From positions 2,418,001 through 2,482,000 of the forward strand of contig NZ_CP187232.1 in NCBI RefSeq assembly GCF_049674955.1: DNA of 64,000 nt, given 5' to 3'. The stretch is from Sphaerisporangium viridialbum. GTDB taxonomy: Bacteria > Actinomycetota > Actinomycetes > Streptosporangiales > Streptosporangiaceae. The notes beneath the pieces were generated by a model. It did no database searches, had not been told where the DNA came from, and saw only the letters and a program-made list of their open reading frames with translations. Positions 60,972 to 64,000 of the stretch are shown here, in pieces. The translations under genes were made by a program, and so were the position numbers. The first letter of the stretch is position 1. Each line of letters opens with the position of its first letter.

Positions 60972-62935
60972 CTGCGACCCTTGGCTGGCTGCGCAGGCAG
61001 CTACCGGGAATCGTCGCCCTCGTGCTGGTCACGAGCGTCTTCTTGATCGCCCGCCTGCCCTCGTACTCCGCGGCCGAGACCTCGGCCATCGCGAGCAAGT
61101 TCGCGTTCAAGCCGTTGTCGATCGCCCTGCCCAGTGGATACACCGAGCGGACGATCCGCAAGGTGAACCAGGACTACAAGCACATCGACGCGTGGATCTC
61201 CTCGGTCGGTGCGGCGATCGCGATGAACGACCTCGACGGTGACGGGCTTTCCAACGACCTCTGCCTCGTCGACACGCGCACCGACCAGGTCGTCGTGACG
61301 CCGACCCCGGGTGCCCGCTCCGACCGGTACGCGCCGTTCGCCCTGAACCCCGGCGCGCTGCCGATGAACGACCACATGGCGCCCATGGGCTGCGTCCCCG
61401 GCGACTACAACGAGGACGGCCGCCTCGACCTGCTGGTCTACATGTGGGGCCGCACCCCGATCCTGTACCTGGCGAAGCCGAACGCGACCAAGCTGAGCGC
61501 CGACGCTTACCAGCCGACCGAGCTGGTGCCGGGCGCGAACTCCACCAACGGCCAGTACACCGGCCCGCAGTGGAACAGCAACACCGCCACCGTCGCCGAC
61601 TTCGACGGGGACGGCCACGACGACATCTTCATCGGCAACTACTTCGCCGACAGCCCGGTTCTCGACTCCACCGTGGCCGGCGGCGTCCACATGAACCACT
61701 CGATGTCGGACGGCCACAACGGCGGCGAGGACTACTTCTTCCGCTGGACCGGGGCGACCACGGGCGACAATCCCTCGGTCACCTACGAGCGCCTGGACAA
61801 CGTCCTGTCGAAGGAGGCGTCGAAGGGCTGGGAGCTCGGAGCCGCCGCGGCCGACCTGGACGGCGACCAGCTTCCCGAGCTCTACCTCGCGAACGACTTC
61901 GGCCCGGACCGGATGTTCTACAACCAGTCCACCCCGGGGCACATCAAGCTCTCGCCCGTCGAGGGCGTCCGCACGCCGCTGATCCCCAAGTCCAAGACGA
62001 TCGGCCACGACTCCTTCAAGGGCATGGGCGTGGACTTCGGCGACCTCAACCACGACGGCATCTTCGACATGTTCGTCAGCAACATCACGACGTCGTGGGG
62101 CATCGAGGAGAGCAACTTCCAGTTCATGTCCACGGCCAAGAACCAGGCCGACCTGCGCGCCAAGCTGCGCGCCGGCGAGGCGCCGTGGGTGGACGAGAGC
62201 GCCCCCTCCGGCACCGCGTGGTCGGGCTGGGGCTGGGACGTCAAGATGGAGGACTTCAACAACGCCGGTGAGCTGGCGATCGCCCAGGCGACCGGGTTCG
62301 TGAAGGGCCAGACCGACCGGTGGCCGCAGCTCCAGGAGCTGGCCACGGCCAACGACCAGCTGCTGCAGAACCCCTTCTGGTGGCCGAACGCGCAGGCGGG
62401 CGACGACATCGGCGGGAACCAGACGCTGCACTTCTTCGCCAAGGGCCCGACGGGACGCTACGTCGACCTCGCCCCCCAGCTCGGCCTCGCCATCCCGGTG
62501 CCCACCCGCGGCATCGCCACCGGCGACTCCGACGGTGACGGCCTCGTCGACTTCGCCGTCGCCAGGCAGTGGGGCGAGCCGGTCTTCTACCAGAACCAGA
62601 GCCCCTCCTCCGGCGCGTACCTCGGGCTGCGGCTCACCCGGGACCAGGCTCCGGTCGCGGGGACGCTCCCGGCTCCCGGCTCACCGGCCACCGGCGCCCA
62701 GGTCACGGTGAAGACGGCGGACGGCCGCTCGTTCATCGGCCGCGTCGACGGCAGCAGCGGCCACTCCGGCCGGCGCTCCACCGACGTCCACATCGGACTG
62801 GGCCAGAACGTCACCGGGCCGGTGCAGGTGCACCTCCGCTGGCGCGACCGCACAGGACAGGTACACGACCAGGATCTTCAGCTGACCACGGGCTGGCACT
62901 CGCTCGTGCTCGGCCAGCAGGCCAAGGAGAAGTGA
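60968..62935 (+). CDS. unbV: Enediyne biosynthesis protein UnbV (ASPIC/UnbV, CRTAC1-like)
   Basis: 655 residues, GTG start overlapping the UnbL stop. One N-terminal membrane helix or signal (about 13-29). Six or more FG-GAP/VCBS-type calcium-binding repeats: DLDGDGLSNDL, DYNEDGRLDLLV, DFDGDGHDDIFIGNY, DLDGDQLPELYLANDFGPD, DLNHDGIFDMFVSN and DSDGDGLVDFAV. The C-terminal ASPIC/UnbV domain has YLGLRLTRDQAP and GAQVTVKTADGR. Together these give a beta-propeller protein outside the membrane. UnbV (E4) is a fixed member of enediyne cassettes, role unknown. Confidence 0.95.
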   Translation: MTATLGWLRRQLPGIVALVLVTSVFLIARLPSYSAAETSAIASKFAFKPLSIALPSGYTERTIRKVNQDYKHIDAWISSVGAAIAMNDLDGDGLSNDLCLVDTRTDQVVVTPTPGARSDRYAPFALNPGALPMNDHMAPMGCVPGDYNEDGRLDLLVYMWGRTPILYLAKPNATKLSADAYQPTELVPGANSTNGQYTGPQWNSNTATVADFDGDGHDDIFIGNYFADSPVLDSTVAGGVHMNHSMSDGHNGGEDYFFRWTGATTGDNPSVTYERLDNVLSKEASKGWELGAAAADLDGDQLPELYLANDFGPDRMFYNQSTPGHIKLSPVEGVRTPLIPKSKTIGHDSFKGMGVDFGDLNHDGIFDMFVSNITTSWGIEESNFQFMSTAKNQADLRAKLRAGEAPWVDESAPSGTAWSGWGWDVKMEDFNNAGELAIAQATGFVKGQTDRWPQLQELATANDQLLQNPFWWPNAQAGDDIGGNQTLHFFAKGPTGRYVDLAPQLGLAIPVPTRGIATGDSDGDGLVDFAVARQWGEPVFYQNQSPSSGAYLGLRLTRDQAPVAGTLPAPGSPATGAQVTVKTADGRSFIGRVDGSSGHSGRRSTDVHIGLGQNVTGPVQVHLRWRDRTGQVHDQDLQLTTGWHSLVLGQQAKEK

Positions 62936-62940
62936 TCGAC

Positions 62941-63939
62941 ATGGCTGAAACGAAGGCCCCCGCTGAAACGAAGGCCGCCGCGCCGCGTCACGACCCCAAG
63001 GTGATCATCGCGCTGCGCAACTTCGCGATCTCGATCTCCGTCTTCAACATCTTCGGATACACCGTCCTCGGGTTCGAGCAGCCCTGGCTGTGGCCGTTCT
63101 TCGCCCTCGCCACGGGCTACGCCACCGAGATCGGGCTGGAGTACATCGGAGCCAAGGTCGAGAAGCGCGCTCCGCGCTACACGGGGCTGGGGTTCCGCGG
63201 CCTGATGCAGTTCCTGTACCCGGCGCACATCACATCCCTCGCGATGAACATGCTGATCTACGTCAACGACCAGATCCTGGTGCTGCTCTTCGGAGTCGTC
63301 GTCGCGGTCGGCGCCAAGTGGGTGCTGCGAGCTCCGGTCAAGGGCCGCATGCGGCACTTCATGAACCCGTCGAACTTCGGCATCGCGGTCATCCTGCTGC
63401 TCCTGCCCTGGGCCAGCATCGCACCGCCGTACCACTTCACCGAGCACACCGACACCTGGTTCGACTGGATCATCCCCGGGATCATCATCGTCGGCGGCAC
63501 GATGCTGAACGGGAAGCTGACGAACCGCATGCCGCTGATCCTCGGCTGGGTGGGCGTCTTCGCCCTCCAGGCCATCGTGCGAGGCCTCTTCTTCGGAACC
63601 TCGATACCGGCGGCACTCGGGATGATGACCGGCGTCGCGTTCGTGCTCTTCAGCAACTACATGGTCACCGACCCGGGCACCAGCCCGTCGAAACCGGCCT
63701 CCCAGGTCGCCTTCGGCGGCGGCATCGCCCTGCTCTACGGCCTGCTGACCGCGGTGCACATCTCCTACGCGCTCTTCTTCGCCACGGCCGGCGTCTGCGC
63801 CATCCGCGGCGGGTTCTTCTGGGCGCTGCACTTCGTCAACAAGGCGCGCGAGCAGCGTGAGGCCCAGGCCCGCCAGGCCGTCTCCGAGGTGCCCGTAGAG
63901 CGGGTCCCGGCCACAGGGAAAGAGGTCGCGACCGTATGA
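62941..63939 (+). CDS. unbU: Enediyne biosynthesis protein UnbU (membrane, RnfD-like)
   Basis: 332 residues from the ATG at 62941, five bases after unbV. Nine or so predicted helices between two charged ends, and an RnfD/NqrB-like appearance (TSLAMNMLIYVNDQ, FMNPSNFGIAVILLLLPW, NYMVTDPGTSPSKPASQVAFGGG). The MVTDP-TSP block resembles the flavin-attachment region of RnfD/NqrB, where a Thr carries FMN. UnbU (E5) is part of the enediyne cassette. Stop overlaps the PKS start (ATGA). Confidence 0.94.
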   Translation: MAETKAPAETKAAAPRHDPKVIIALRNFAISISVFNIFGYTVLGFEQPWLWPFFALATGYATEIGLEYIGAKVEKRAPRYTGLGFRGLMQFLYPAHITSLAMNMLIYVNDQILVLLFGVVVAVGAKWVLRAPVKGRMRHFMNPSNFGIAVILLLLPWASIAPPYHFTEHTDTWFDWIIPGIIIVGGTMLNGKLTNRMPLILGWVGVFALQAIVRGLFFGTSIPAALGMMTGVAFVLFSNYMVTDPGTSPSKPASQVAFGGGIALLYGLLTAVHISYALFFATAGVCAIRGGFFWALHFVNKAREQREAQARQAVSEVPVERVPATGKEVATV

Positions 63940-64000
63940 CCAGGATCGCGATCGTCGGCATGGCGTGCCGGTACCCGGACGCCACATCGCCGAGAGAGCT
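63936..64000 (+). CDS. pksE: Type I polyketide synthase, first 21 codons (enediyne PKS, PksE)
   Basis: Starts with the ATG that overlaps the unbU stop and runs off the window. The residues MTRIAIVGMACRYPDATSPR are the classical start of a ketosynthase domain (IAIVGMACRYPDA). In the gene order UnbL-UnbV-UnbU the next gene is the iterative enediyne PKS with KS-AT-ACP-KR-DH-PPTase domains. Only the KS start can be seen, so the enediyne assignment rests on context. Confidence 0.85.
   Translation, partial: MTRIAIVGMACRYPDATSPRE

Overview
The window is GC-rich actinomycete DNA. The codon bias, GTG/TTG starts, mycothiol-linked enzymes, an acyl-CoA carboxylase epsilon-like peptide, ROK/LacI-controlled secreted glycosidases and natural-product genes point to a Streptosporangiaceae/Thermomonosporaceae-type filamentous organism. 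The taxonomic guess is inference only; there is no rRNA or other marker gene.

Layout. 0-0.4 kb: 5' part of an IS110-type transposase. 0.7-7 kb: a sugar-uptake operon on the minus strand (binding protein, two permeases, bicupin, ROK kinase) with a divergent GntR regulator and two operator-like inverted repeats. 7-13.7 kb: a mixed region with a lipoprotein, a decayed tyrosine integrase beside a tRNA 3'-end remnant (an old element boundary), a CPBP protease, a NarL-type two-component pair, a GNAT and an MBL hydrolase. 13.8-16.9 kb: an MFS pump, a MerR-PP2C fusion and a Rid-family protein. 17.1-24.8 kb: a galactan-use locus with LacI, ABC importer, GH42 beta-galactosidase and secreted GH53 endogalactanase; two near-perfect 14-bp palindromes lie between the divergent promoters. 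24.8-28.5 kb: an arginase-like protein, then a xylan pair (CE4 deacetylase-CBM2 and GH11 xylanase-CBM2) whose CBM2 domains are almost identical in DNA. 28.5-32 kb: a secreted-protein remnant, methyltransferase, EamA exporter, MarR with a striking double palindrome, and a mycothiol-dependent-type enzyme.

32.1-45.1 kb holds a deoxysugar locus: RmlC-like epimerase, 3-C-methyltransferase, PLP sugar aminotransferase, sugar O-methyltransferase, a KijD3/DnmZ-type flavin amino-sugar N-oxygenase, NDP-hexose 2,3-dehydratase, FAD-linked oxidase, glycosyltransferase, a StrG-like Fe/2OG oxygenase and RmlA. Together these fit a branched 2,3,6-trideoxy 3-amino sugar oxidised to a nitroso/nitro sugar. 45.4-53.6 kb is mostly housekeeping or regulatory: a DGPF/ECF42 sigma pair, ROK repressor, DUF574 methyltransferase, FtsX-ectodomain protein, zinc metallopeptidase and a glutamate-cysteine ligase-like enzyme.

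53.7-64 kb leads into an enediyne cassette: FMO-type flavoprotein, a polytopic His/Glu protein, two AhpD-like proteins, a SnoaL-like protein and an epsilon-type peptide, then two tandem UnbL (DUF1702) genes, UnbV and UnbU. These overlap or abut the first 21 codons of a type I ketosynthase, read as the enediyne PKS. The most exciting reading is an enediyne pathway sitting about 13 kb from a nitrosugar set. If both belong to one cluster, the product would be an enediyne carrying a nitro or nitroso sugar, a combination I do not know of. The PKS itself, its thioesterase, RmlB and the sugar ketoreductases lie outside the window, so this stays a hypothesis.
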